Assembly: GCA_963804245.1 (NCBI GenBank)
Contig: CAWDPQ010000020.1
Location: 310,001 to 374,000 of the forward strand
Source of the DNA: CAWDPQ01 sp963804245
GTDB lineage: Bacteria; Acidobacteriota; Vicinamibacteria; Vicinamibacterales; 2-12-FULL-66-21
DNA: 64,000 nucleotides
Direction of reading: 5' to 3'
In this document: positions 1 to 8,381 of the stretch, piece after piece
Layout of the letters: every line of letters begins with the position of its first letter
How positions within the stretch are numbered: position 1 is the stretch's first letter
Notes under the pieces: model-generated
The model's database searches: none
Seen by the model: only the letters and a program-made list of their open reading frames with translations
What the model was told of the DNA's origin: nothing
Translations under genes and position numbers: made by a program

Positions 1-221
1 GACAACATGTCGAGGCTGAAGAACTCGCGCGCCACCAACAGAACGTAGAAGAGCACGGCGAGGTGGATGCCGTAGAGCGCACCGAGCGCGGCAAACCACC
101 GCAACACGGTGGTCGACACGAGCGGAACATGCGGATTCAGCTGCAGCACGAGCACCGTCAGATACGCGGCGCCGAGCGCGCCAGCGATGACGGCATTCGT
201 GAGCATCCGGAGGAACCGCAT
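1..221 (-). CDS. N-terminal fragment of a membrane protein
   Basis: The reverse strand is open from an ATG at 221 to the left edge. It reads as two hydrophobic segments: a first starting MRFLRMLTNAVIAGALGAAY, and a second rich in Ala, Leu and Val. They are separated by a short loop with Pro and His. This looks like the start of a polytopic membrane protein divergent from pyrK. No catalytic motif lies in the 73 visible residues, so no function is assigned. An internal ATG at 205 is an alternative start. Confidence 0.55.
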   Translation of the reverse strand, partial: MRFLRMLTNAVIAGALGAAYLTVLVLQLNPHVPLVSTTVLRWFAALGALYGIHLAVLFYVLLVAREFFSLDML

Positions 222-230
222 GCCCAAGTG

Positions 231-236
231 TATACT
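231..236 (+). promoter_or_regulatory. Possible -10 hexamer for pyrK
   Basis: TATACT lies 6 nt before the pyrK ATG at 243. No convincing -35 and no Shine-Dalgarno sequence are visible. If this is a true -10, the transcript would start at or next to the start codon, that is, leaderless. The call rests on one hexamer only. Confidence 0.3.
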
Positions 237-242
237 TCGCCC

Positions 243-1085
243 ATGCCCGTCGATCTCGACGCGGCGGTCATCGCGAACACGCGACTGTCGGCCGATTACA
301 ACGTCGTTTCGCTTGCCGCTCCCGCCATCGCGGCGCTCGCCAGCCCCGGCCAATTCGTCATGGTGAAGCCAGCGCGGGGCAGCGATCCGCTGTTGCGCCG
401 GCCGTTCTCGATTTTCGAGATCCTGCGTGACGCGTCCGGCGAGAGCACCGGCATCTCGATCCTCAACAAACGAATCGGCGTCGGCACCGGGCGGCTATAC
501 GAAGTCGAACCGGAGGCACACGTCGCTGTGCTCGGCCCCCTGGGGCGACCCTTCGAACCGATCGCGCCCCCGGCGGAAGCGTGGATGATCGCCGGCGGCG
601 TCGGACTGGCGCCGTTCCTCACCTTGTCGGAGGCGCTACGCGAGGTGGGCGCGCCGTCGACGCTCTTCTACGGCGCCAGACGTCGGTCGGAGCTGTATTA
701 CGTGGAGGCGTTCGAGCGGCTCGGCGTCCGCGTGGTGCTGGCAACCGAGGACGGCAGCCGGGGAGTGCGCGGCTACATCACGCAACCGCTCGGCGATGCA
801 CTGAGTGGCTTCCAGCCGCACGGCGGCGCCGCTAGTCCGGCGGCACTCAAGCTGTACGCGTGCGGGCCTACCCGCATGATGGAGGCGGTTGCGAACCTGG
901 CCGCTGCCCACCGGCGTCCCTGCGATGTCTCGCTCGAACAGACCATGGGCTGCGGGTTGGGCGGGTGTTACAGCTGCGTCGTGCCGGTGCGCAACGGACA
1001 CCAGACACCTCACTTCGTACGATCGTGCATCGACGGTCCGGTCCTCGATGCCACGCGGATCGTTTGGGAGGCCCTGACGCACTGA
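243..1085 (+). CDS. pyrK: Dihydroorotate dehydrogenase electron-transfer subunit
   Basis: PyrK passes electrons from the PyrD flavin through FAD and a [2Fe-2S] cluster to NAD in pyrimidine synthesis. The 280-residue product has the FAD-site motif RPFSIF (residues 53-58) and the nucleotide-site motif GGVGLAPF (118-125). The C-terminal cluster cysteines are C237, C242, C245 and C262 in the usual C-x4-C-x2-C spacing plus a distal Cys. The frame is open further upstream, but similarity to the family begins only at the ATG at 243. The stop overlaps the pyrD start by one base, which fits a PyrK-PyrD complex made from a coupled operon. Confidence 0.93.
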   Translation: MPVDLDAAVIANTRLSADYNVVSLAAPAIAALASPGQFVMVKPARGSDPLLRRPFSIFEILRDASGESTGISILNKRIGVGTGRLYEVEPEAHVAVLGPLGRPFEPIAPPAEAWMIAGGVGLAPFLTLSEALREVGAPSTLFYGARRRSELYYVEAFERLGVRVVLATEDGSRGVRGYITQPLGDALSGFQPHGGAASPAALKLYACGPTRMMEAVANLAAAHRRPCDVSLEQTMGCGLGGCYSCVVPVRNGHQTPHFVRSCIDGPVLDATRIVWEALTH

Positions 1086-2023
1086 TGGACCTGACCGTTT
1101 CGCTCGGTGCCCTCACGCTCGCCAATCCACTCATCGCGGCCAGCGGCTGTTTCGGCTACGGCGTCGAATACGCTGATGTTGTCGACCTGTCGAGTCTCGG
1201 CGGCGTCGCGGTCAAGGGACTCTTTCTCAACGAGCGCGAGGGCCACGTGCCGCCACGCATCGTCGAGACGCCGTCAGGGATGCTCAACGCCATCGGCCTG
1301 CAAGGCATCGGCGTCCACCGGTTTGTCCGGGAAAAGCTGCCCGAGCTGCGCGATCGCCGCGCCGTCGTTTTCGTGAACATCTGCGGCACGACGATCGACG
1401 AGTACGTGGAGCTGGCCCGGATTCTGTCGGACGCCGAAGGCGTTGCTGCGCTCGAACTGAACATTTCGTGCCCCAACATCAAAGAGGGTGGGATCACTTT
1501 CGGCTGCAGCCTGACCGGCACCCACGCGGTGGTCAGCGCCGTCCGCAAGGTCACGGCTCTGCCGGTAATACCCAAGCTGACGCCGAATGTCACCGACGTC
1601 GCTTCGTTCGCGCGGTCGGCTGAAGAAGCTGGCGCGGATGCCATCTCGCTCGTCAATACGTTCCTCGCCATGGCCATCGACGTCGAGACCCGGCGCCCGA
1701 AGCTGTCGAATATCGTCGGCGGATTGAGTGGCCCGGCCATCCGTCCGATCGCTGTCCGCATGGTCTACGAATGCCGCCAGGCGGTGCGCATTCCGATCAT
1801 CGGCATGGGAGGAATCTGCACGGCGGAAGACGTCCTCGAGTTCATGATCGCCGGCGCGACCGCCGTGCAGGTCGGCACGGCCAACTTCGTCGATCCCTTC
1901 CTGTGGGGACGTCTGCTCGACGGACTGCGATCCTACATGGAGCGGCACTCCATCGCTCGCCTGGGTGACGTAACGGGAACACTCGACACCAGGCAAAAGG
2001 AAAAAGCATGGATCAGCTCCTGA
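1085..2023 (+). CDS. pyrD: Dihydroorotate dehydrogenase, class 1B catalytic subunit
   Basis: It oxidises dihydroorotate to orotate using FMN; the adjacent PyrK indicates the NAD-linked class 1B type. The 312-residue TIM-barrel product starts MDLTVSLGALTLANPLI and contains the class 1B active-site stretch LNISCPN with its catalytic Cys. Late glycine-rich phosphate loops (IIGMGGI and GATAVQVGT) would hold FMN. The ATG at 1085 overlaps the pyrK stop. The 3' end overlaps pyrF by 16 bases, so pyrK, pyrD and pyrF are one transcription unit. Confidence 0.95.
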   Translation: MDLTVSLGALTLANPLIAASGCFGYGVEYADVVDLSSLGGVAVKGLFLNEREGHVPPRIVETPSGMLNAIGLQGIGVHRFVREKLPELRDRRAVVFVNICGTTIDEYVELARILSDAEGVAALELNISCPNIKEGGITFGCSLTGTHAVVSAVRKVTALPVIPKLTPNVTDVASFARSAEEAGADAISLVNTFLAMAIDVETRRPKLSNIVGGLSGPAIRPIAVRMVYECRQAVRIPIIGMGGICTAEDVLEFMIAGATAVQVGTANFVDPFLWGRLLDGLRSYMERHSIARLGDVTGTLDTRQKEKAWISS

Positions 2024-2745
2024 TTGCACTCGATGTCGAGGATGGCCGGCGCGCGCTCAGCCTTGCAGACAGCCTGCGGGATGTCGCCGGCGGCTTCAAA
2101 ATCGGCAATCGGCTGTTCACCGCCGAAGGACCCGCCGTGGTCCGGGCTTTGAGCGACCGAGGCGACCGGGTATTCCTCGACCTGAAATATCACGACATCC
2201 CGAACACCGTGGCGACCGCGGTGGAAGCCGCATCGGCTCTGGGCGTGTGGATGGTCAACGTGCATGCGGCAGGCGGCAGCCGGATGATGCGCGCGGCTGC
2301 GGACGCCGCGAAGGCCGCCGCGGCCAGGCGAGGCGGCATGCCGACGCTCGTCATTGGCGTGACGGTTCTGACCAGCATGCACGGCGCTGCGCTCAGGGAA
2401 ACAGGGGTGGCGGCGGCCGTGCACGATCAGGTGCTGGCACTTGCCGAGCTCGCTCGAGCGTCGGGACTCGATGGCGTGGTCGCGTCTCCACAGGAAACAG
2501 CCATGATCCGCGAGCGCCTGGGCCCGTCATTCGCTATCGTGACCCCGGGCATCCGCGGCGGCGGGGCCACGGTCACGGCACGGGATGACCAGGAGCGGAC
2601 GATGGGACCGCGAGAGGCGATTGAGGCGGGGGCCGACTATCTCGTGGTCGGGCGGCCGATCATCGGCGCGCCCGATCCACGCGCGGCGGCAGAACGCATT
2701 GCCGCCGAGATCCTTTCCGTCAAGACCAGCGGCGTCCGGCCCTAA
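2008..2745 (+). CDS. pyrF: Orotidine 5'-phosphate decarboxylase
   Basis: This is the last enzyme of UMP synthesis, decarboxylating OMP. The 245-residue product has the catalytic tetrad region FLDLKYHDIPNT (D58, K60, D63) and K31 in FKIGNRLF. It also has the phosphate-loop motif TPGIR and a C-terminal VVGRPI. Length and motif order match the short (group I) bacterial enzyme. It starts inside the pyrD 3' end, which implies translational coupling. Confidence 0.95.
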   Translation: MDQLLIALDVEDGRRALSLADSLRDVAGGFKIGNRLFTAEGPAVVRALSDRGDRVFLDLKYHDIPNTVATAVEAASALGVWMVNVHAAGGSRMMRAAADAAKAAAARRGGMPTLVIGVTVLTSMHGAALRETGVAAAVHDQVLALAELARASGLDGVVASPQETAMIRERLGPSFAIVTPGIRGGGATVTARDDQERTMGPREAIEAGADYLVVGRPIIGAPDPRAAAERIAAEILSVKTSGVRP

Positions 2746-2756
2746 GAGAGCCGGAC
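2734..2756. terminator. Hairpin between pyrF and pal ends
   Basis: GTCCGGC at 2734-2740 pairs with GCCGGAC at 2750-2756, giving 7 bp around a 9-nt loop that contains the pyrF stop codon. It sits between two convergent genes and could end either transcript, but no T-tract follows, so this is only a candidate. Confidence 0.35.
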
Positions 2757-2771
2757 ACCCCGGGGATCGCG

Positions 2772-3342
2772 CTACTTCGCGGTGAAGACGAACTTCCCGC
2801 GCCGGTTCCGCTGCCAGCAGGACTCGGCTTCCTCGGAGCAGGACGGCTGCTCTTCCCCTTTGCTGACGATCGTCACGCGATCGTTGGGAATGCCGAGGCT
2901 CACGAGGTAGTCACGCGTCACGTCGGCGCGCTTTTCGCCGAGGGCCAGGTTGTACTCGTTGGTTCCGCGCGAGTCCGCATGCCCCTCGACCATCACCTTG
3001 GTCGAGGCCCAGCGCTTCAAGTAGTCGGCGTTCTTCTGAACGGTGCCGCGACCTTCGGCGGTCAACTCAGTCGAGTCGTAACCGAAGAGAACGTCGCCGA
3101 GCAGGCCCTTGTCATTCAGCTCGCCGAGGGTCATCTTCGCGAAAATCTCCTCCTCGGTCGGTGCCTTCGGCGGAATCCGGGGGAGGTGGTGGCGGAGGCG
3201 GGGGCGGTTTGGGCGTGGTGTCGGGCGGCGCCGGCGCGACCGGCGGTGTCGGAGCAACGTTGGGCTTCTTGTTCCCGCACGCTCCTGCCATAAACGCGAT
3301 CGAGAGAATGGTTACCGCACCCAGACTGAGACTACGCTTCAT
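2772..3342 (-). CDS. pal: Pal/OmpA-family peptidoglycan-associated lipoprotein (frame broken)
   Basis: Pal tethers the outer membrane to peptidoglycan. The ATG at 3342 follows a strong AGGAGA ribosome site. The N-terminus MKRSLSLGAVTILSIAFMAG runs to a lipidation-type Cys (AGAC), then a Pro-rich linker. The C-terminal OmpA-like domain has the peptidoglycan-binding stretch GHADSRGTNEYNLALGEKRA. The two halves are in different frames. Removing one base from the five-G run at 3179-3183 joins them into one protein (linker, then IPPKAPTEEEIF). This is probably a homopolymer sequencing error rather than a dead gene. No tol genes are adjacent. Confidence 0.85.
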
Positions 3343-3388
3343 CAAGTTCTCCTCTAAGATGGATTCGCCCCGGTGGGGCGGATTGTAC

Positions 3389-4138
3389 ATGGATCGACTT
3401 CTCGAAATGACGGCGCGCGCCGAGCGCGAGCACTTTTGGTTTCATGGTTTCCGTCGTTTCGTGCGGCCCCTGCTCGAAGAAGCCGCGCGCACGATCGATG
3501 GACGCGACGCGCGGATTCTCGATTGCGGCTGCGGCACGGGGAACAACCTCCGCATGCTGCGGCGCTTCGGCAAAGCGACCGGCATCGACCTGACTTACAG
3601 CGGTCTCGCCTACGCTCAACGCGAAGGCGAACGATCGATCGCCCAGGCGTCCGCGACCGCACTGCCCTTCCCCGACCGCGAGTTCGACATCGTGACGTCC
3701 TTCGACGTCATCTACGCGCTCGACGACCGCGGCGCCGCGACAGCGCTCAATGAGATGTATCGGGTGATGCGGCCCGGAGGTTACCTCTTGCTCAATGTCG
3801 CGGCACTTCCGGGGCTCCGAGGCAACCATTCGGTGCTCGGCGGAGAGGTTCAGCGGTATACGAGGCGCTCGTTGCGGGCTCACATCGAGCGGGCGGGCTT
3901 CAGCGTCAAGAGATTGACATACACGAACGCTTCGATTCTGCCGATCGTGGCGGGCGTGCGATTCGCGCAGCGACTGGTCGGTCACCGCGAGTCGACGCGC
4001 GAGATTACCGTCCCCTCCCCTCCGGTCAATCGAGCGCTGGCCGCGGTTCTGGCGATCGAAGCGGCCGCCCTGCGCGTGGTCGACATGCCAATCGGGAGCT
4101 CACTCCTGACGCTGGCGTCGCGACCGAGGGAGCTTTGA
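3389..4138 (+). CDS. Class I SAM-dependent methyltransferase
   Basis: The 249-residue product starts MDRLLEMTARAEREHFW. It has the SAM-binding motif ILDCGCGTGNNLRML, an acidic residue ending strand 2 (ATGIDLT), and the post-II motif FDIVTSFDVIYAL. The C-terminal half carries family-type hydrophobic segments. The substrate cannot be told from sequence. The ATG at 3359 in the same frame is an alternative start; 3389 was chosen because the conserved W/H-rich start is just downstream. It is divergent from pal, with 46 bases between the starts. Confidence 0.8.
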   Translation: MDRLLEMTARAEREHFWFHGFRRFVRPLLEEAARTIDGRDARILDCGCGTGNNLRMLRRFGKATGIDLTYSGLAYAQREGERSIAQASATALPFPDREFDIVTSFDVIYALDDRGAATALNEMYRVMRPGGYLLLNVAALPGLRGNHSVLGGEVQRYTRRSLRAHIERAGFSVKRLTYTNASILPIVAGVRFAQRLVGHRESTREITVPSPPVNRALAAVLAIEAAALRVVDMPIGSSLLTLASRPREL

Positions 4139-4160
4139 GAGCGTGCAAACGGTTCACCGT

Positions 4161-6354
4161 CTATTCAACCTTCACCTGATACAGACGCAGGGCGAGATGA
4201 CGCTTGTCGGCTGAGCCTCCGCGCTCAGCGGGGACGAACCATTTGTCGGCTTCGACCGCGACCCGGCCATCGTGAGCCGCCAACAGTGCGGCGGGAAGAC
4301 GCACGCGCTCCGTGAAGTCGCCGGCCGGGGAAAAGCGCGCGATCTCCTGTCCGCCGGTGCTTACGCGGACCACAGGTGCGGCGTCGAAGTAGCGAAGCGG
4401 AGACTCGCCGGTGAGGGTCAGGTGGACGTCGCGGCCGGTCGGGCGAACCCAGAGCACTGCTCGCTCGCTCATCCAGCGCCAGGAGCGTGACGTCGTGGGA
4501 TTGTATTCGGGCTCCTGCCACCCTTCCGCAAACGCCATCATTGCCACCCCGTCCGCCTGCAGGTCGAACTGCTCCAGTGACACGCGAACGCGATTGCCCT
4601 CGCTCGACGCGCGCATCGCGACGGCGACATACCCCTGGCCGTCGATCGCGCCGGCCGGAAGCGGAATGAGGCGGAAGAAGAAACCGGGCGCTATCGTCCA
4701 GGAATCGATGACTTGATTGCCATTCGACAGCGACAACTGCGTCGACGCGGACCCATCGAGGTTGCGGCCCCCCAGCATCATCAGCGCCGCCTCCCGCCGT
4801 CCCCGCACCCAGGCCACGCTGGGTTGCAGGTGCGGTCCCGCCAGGTCGCGCGCGGCAACCCCTCCAATCTCGGCGGACAATGCCCAACCGCGATCGAGCA
4901 TCCACCCGGGAGGATGCATCACGTACCAATCGGCGTTGCCGGGACGGACACCGCCGACAAACGGCAGCTCGGGAAAACTCCACCGGTGCGATCCCTTGAG
5001 CTCGCGGGCTCGCGGGTCGAAGAGGGCCAGGTCGGTGCGCCTGGGATCCGAGACGAAGGCGAGGGACCCGATCGGGTGGGCGCGCCACTGCTCGACGAGC
5101 GCGAGCCACTCGCGGCCGTGAGGCGCGCGAAGGACGGTTGCAGAGGGCGGTGACCATTCGGCCGTCCGCCGAAACACCGCGTGCATGCCGACGCGGTCGG
5201 TCACCGGCCGATTCACGCACCTCACGGATCGCCCTGAACGGCGGAGCCTCCGTGGACCCGTACGCACGCGCCGCCCCAACGGCCGTCAACAGGAGCAGGG
5301 CGACGAGCGCGCCGCTCAGAATTTGCCCGGGACGAGGCCCCGCCCAGTCGAACGCGGTGGCGACGAGGAACGCGACGGGCACGACGAGCGGCAGCGCGTA
5401 GCGAACGGTCACCGTTTCGTGGAACAGCAGGTGGAAGATCGCATAGGGCCCGAAGGCCAGGGCGATCCACACCAAGGCCATGGGCTCGTCGCGCACGATC
5501 CGGAGGGCGCCAATCGCAGCGACGGCCACGACGATGCTGCCGACGACCATTCCGCCCCACGGCCACAGAAACGTGTACATCAGCGCGTTGGCGGCAACAC
5601 GGGGCGTCCTCGTGGTCCAGAGCATGACCACGCCGGTAAAGTCCTCACCCGCCTGCGAGCCGAGCGCGGCCGCATATCCCTCCGGCCCGCCGCTGACTAT
5701 CAAGAGTGGAAGCGCCCAGACCAGAACGCCTCCGATTCCGGAGACGACCGCGGTCAGCCTGGTGCGCGGCGTGAGACCGGGACGCGGAAGAACGAGCGCG
5801 GCAATCAAGAGCGGCGCCGTCAGCAGAACGGTCTGCACCCGGACGCCAGCGGCCAGGCCGGCGACGAAGGCTCCGGCGACCAGCATCGTGTCCAACCGCC
5901 GTTCCGCGCGTCCGGTGACCGCGAAGAGCAGAAGGGCTTGCGCGCCCGTCGCGAATGCGAGTCCGGTCATGTCGCTCAAAGGCCGCAGCGCGGTGAACCA
6001 GAACAAGGGCGAGGCGACGGCGATCGCCATCCCCCACCAGGCGCGGCGGTCCGTCCGATCCAGCGCACGCCACAAGGCAAAGAGCAGGACCACCAGCGCT
6101 GCGCCGGCGAGCACGCTCCATATGGCCAACGCCGCGGGAGCCACGTGGGCCGTGCCGCCACTGATCGCTGCCGACAGTTTCGCCAAGGCCATGTACACCG
6201 GATATCCGGGCGGATGCGGCTGATGCCGGGCTACGTCGAAATCCTGCACGCCGAGCGCGAAGTTCACCGAATCGATGTCTTCGAAGGTGGGCGGCAGAAA
6301 AGGAACGTGCGCGAGCAGGAAGAGGCAGGCAAGCGCGGCGAGCGCAGGTCTCAC
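4161..6354 (-). CDS. Polytopic membrane glycosyltransferase-like protein (frame broken)
   Basis: The N-terminal half is a multi-span membrane protein. An early acidic EDIDS motif and HPPGYPVY follow the first helix, a pattern seen in dolichyl-phosphate-mannose transferase (GT39-like) families. About eight hydrophobic segments follow. The C-terminal ~340 residues are a soluble beta-rich domain of unknown role. The frame changes near 5190-5215: the upstream frame ends ...VRESAGDR and the downstream frame continues VGMHAVFRR. One extra base explains the break. Both halves are well formed, so an intact gene with a sequencing error is likelier than two genes. Substrate unknown. Confidence 0.6.
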
Positions 6355-6365
6355 TGGGGCGGAAA

Positions 6366-7214
6366 TCAGACAGGACGCAGACGCAGTGCGTCGTTCAAGC
6401 TCCCGAGACGATATCCACGTGGGTCGATGATGACGTCCTCATAGCCGAGGGCCCGGAGTTCCCGGTCGATGGTTGCGGCCAGCTCGGGCTCGGACGCGCG
6501 CGGCAGCTCGTCGATCCCGAGCTCGATGCGCGCCGACAATTCATGGTGACGGACCCGGCAGACGCGGAAGCCGAGATCGCGCAGCACGTTTTCCGCGCGC
6601 TCGATCATCTGCAATTTCTGCTCGGTGACCTCGCTGAAGTAGGGGATGCGCGACGACAGACAAGCAGAGGCCGGTTCATCCCAGGTTGGAAGCCCCGCCC
6701 GTCGCGACAGCTCGCGAATCTCGCTCTTCGTGAGCTCGGCGGCATCGAGCGGACTCATCACGCCGAACTCCCGCGCCGCCTGGCGTCCGGGACGATAGTC
6801 GCCGCGATCGTCGGCGTTGCTGCCATCGGCGATGGCGGCAATGCCCCGCTCCCGCGCGATGGCCGTGAGGTGCGTGTAGAGCTCGTGCTTGCAGTAGTAG
6901 CAGCGATTCGCCGGATTCGACCGGTACTCGGGACGCGCCAGTTCGTCGGTGCGGATGATCTCGTGATTGAGGCCGCACGTCTCGGCGATCCTCATAGCGA
7001 GACGGCGGTGGCGGTCCGGATAACTTGCGCTGTCGGCGGTTACGCAGAGGGCGCGACTGCCGAGCTCCTGCGTGGCGACGAGCGCCAGATAGGCACTGTC
7101 CACGCCACCACTGTACACAACGATCAGGGAAGGTAGGTCGCGGAGTACGCTGCGGAGGGCGGCGTCTTTCGTTTCTGCCGTCGAAGAGCTCTCCAGTGGC
7201 TGGAGATCGTTCAC
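6366..7214 (-). CDS. larE: LarE-family ATP-dependent sulfur transferase
   Basis: LarE adenylates and thiolates a pyridinium biscarboxylate in synthesis of the nickel-pincer cofactor. The 282-residue PP-loop protein has SGGVDS (35-40), RCYYCKHELY with C105 and C108, and ACLSSR with C185 at the position of the sulfur-donor Cys. Three cysteines are, to my recollection, the hallmark of the iron-sulfur type of LarE rather than the single-Cys sacrificial type; that assignment is an inference. Its ATG overlaps the stop of the LysW-like gene by 4 bases. No larB or larC lies in the window, so the true product could differ. Confidence 0.85.
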   Translation of the reverse strand: MNDLQPLESSSTAETKDAALRSVLRDLPSLIVVYSGGVDSAYLALVATQELGSRALCVTADSASYPDRHRRLAMRIAETCGLNHEIIRTDELARPEYRSNPANRCYYCKHELYTHLTAIARERGIAAIADGSNADDRGDYRPGRQAAREFGVMSPLDAAELTKSEIRELSRRAGLPTWDEPASACLSSRIPYFSEVTEQKLQMIERAENVLRDLGFRVCRVRHHELSARIELGIDELPRASEPELAATIDRELRALGYEDVIIDPRGYRLGSLNDALRLRPV

Positions 7215-7471
7215 TCTTCCCAGTCCTCTTTCTCAGTGTCCTCGTCCAGGTCGTCGACGTCGTCGTCTTCGTCCAGTTCGTCTTCTTCCTCTGCTTCTTC
7301 GGCCTCGTCGTCGTCGTCGTCGTCCTCGTCGTCGGCCGCGTCGAGTTCAACCGGGGACGTGCTGGTCACTTCGAGATTGGCACCGCAGTCGGGGCAGCTG
7401 ATCAAGTCGCCCTTGTCGACGTCGAACTCGTCGACCTCAATCTCGGCGTCACATTCCGGGCAGGTGGCCAT
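7211..7471 (-). CDS. LysW-like zinc-ribbon protein with acidic tail ending EDWEE
   Basis: The 86-residue product has a zinc ribbon, CPEC near the start and CPDCG about 20 residues later. A short LEV-type strand follows, then about 45 mostly Asp/Glu residues and the terminus KEDWEE. LysW/ArgW amino-group carrier proteins share this ribbon and end in EDWGE, whose final Glu is the attachment site. Here the acidic stretch is much longer and Gly is replaced by Glu. The ATG at 7471 was chosen because upstream residues are not family-like. The stop overlaps the larE start (ATGA), so the two are made together. Carrier function is an inference. Confidence 0.75.
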   Translation of the reverse strand: MATCPECDAEIEVDEFDVDKGDLISCPDCGANLEVTSTSPVELDAADDEDDDDDDEAEEAEEEDELDEDDDVDDLDEDTEKEDWEE

Positions 7472-7543
7472 ACATGCTCCTGGCGGCTGCGGACGCGTCT
7501 CATGCTCCTCACTCGCGTACCTCGCAATCGCAATAGACTCCGG

Positions 7544-7573
7544 ATTATAACGAGAACCTGATAAATTCTGCAA
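7544..7573 (-). promoter_or_regulatory. Sigma-70-type promoter for the LysW-like/larE unit
   Basis: On the reverse strand TTGCAG (7573-7568) and a perfect TATAAT (7549-7544) are separated by 18 nt. A start near 7537 gives a leader of about 66 nt to the ATG at 7471. Confidence 0.6.
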
Positions 7574-7574
7574 C

Positions 7575-7589
7575 GCGCCCTAAGGGCGC
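7575..7589. repeat. Perfect palindrome in a divergent intergenic region
   Basis: GCGCCC-TAA-GGGCGC lies between the divergent LysW-like and receiver-PilZ genes, just upstream of the -35 of the minus-strand promoter. It could be an operator or a short member of the GGGCGGGC repeat family seen elsewhere in the window. Confidence 0.45.
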
Positions 7590-7614
7590 ACATTGTGAGA
7601 GCCGATACTATCCT

Positions 7615-8340
7615 GTGTTGGCTGCGCCCATCGTGACCACGACCAAGACCGTCATCGTCGCTGACGACACCGCGTTCGTGCGCGATCGGTTTGCGACGGC
7701 GCTGCTCGGGGCCGGCCACACTGCTCACGGCGTGAAGAGCGCCGCGGAACTGCTCGCTCGTGTCCGCTCGGACCTCGAGCGTCTCGACCTCATTGTCCTC
7801 GATCTGCGCCTGCCCCATGCCGGCGGAGTGGAACTCGTGCGTTCGATCCGCAAGCTCGATCGAGGCCGCGTGCCCATCCTCATCTTCAGCGGCACCATCG
7901 CCACTGCCGACGAGGTGAGGGAACTGGCGGCGCTGGGGGTCGCCGGATACGTCAACGAATACAGCGCGATGCAACATATCCTGCCCTCGCTCGCGCCGCA
8001 CCTGTTCCCCGATAACTTCAACCGCCGCGGCAGTCCGCGTGTCGTCCTCGGCATCCCGGTGGCCTACAGGTTCGGCAACACCATTGCCGCTGCCCTGACC
8101 CTCAACTTGAGTAAAGGCGGTATCGCGATCCGGACCATGAGTCCGCTGCCGGCGGGCTCGAAAGTTCGCGTGCGCTTCCGCCTGCCAGGTTCCAAGCGAG
8201 ACATCGAAGGCGAGTCGCGCATCTCGTGGAGCGATCGGCGCGTCGGGATGGGCCTGCAGTTCGAAAGAGTGGAATCAGCCGATCAGGCCGCCATCGACGA
8301 GTTCGTCGATCAGCATTTCTTCACGAATCGCAAGGCGTAG
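7615..8340 (+). CDS. Response-regulator receiver fused to a PilZ domain
   Basis: The N-terminal ~120 residues form a receiver: acidic pair in VIVADDTAF, phosphoacceptor Asp in VLDLRLP, and the switch Thr in IFSGT. The usual Lys after the GxxGY turn is replaced (GYVNEYS). The C-terminal ~100 residues are a PilZ domain with an Arg-rich entry (RRGSPR) and NLSKGG, matching the c-di-GMP-binding RxxxR and D/NxSxxG signatures. It probably links phosphorelay to c-di-GMP. GTG at 7615 is the longest start; GTG at 7633 is equally possible. No kinase gene is adjacent. Confidence 0.8.
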   Translation: MLAAPIVTTTKTVIVADDTAFVRDRFATALLGAGHTAHGVKSAAELLARVRSDLERLDLIVLDLRLPHAGGVELVRSIRKLDRGRVPILIFSGTIATADEVRELAALGVAGYVNEYSAMQHILPSLAPHLFPDNFNRRGSPRVVLGIPVAYRFGNTIAAALTLNLSKGGIAIRTMSPLPAGSKVRVRFRLPGSKRDIEGESRISWSDRRVGMGLQFERVESADQAAIDEFVDQHFFTNRKA

Positions 8341-8381
8341 ACTTCAGCTGCCAGCTTCCAGCCGCCAGCTTCCAGCTTCAG
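8341..8381. repeat. AGCTTCCAGC-type intergenic repeat
   Basis: The short gap between two convergent genes is filled with reiterations of CAGCTTCCAGC and GCCAGCTTCCAG. The same words recur at 21451-21600 and 28165-28250. Confidence 0.6.

Noticed and set aside
3175..3186. Programmed frameshifting in pal
   Set aside because: No slippery heptamer or downstream pseudoknot is evident, and similar single-base breaks recur in unrelated genes.
5185..6444. A 419-residue plus-strand open frame over the membrane glycosyltransferase-like gene
   Set aside because: Antisense to transmembrane-encoding sequence; Arg/Gly/Gln-rich, typical of a shadow frame.
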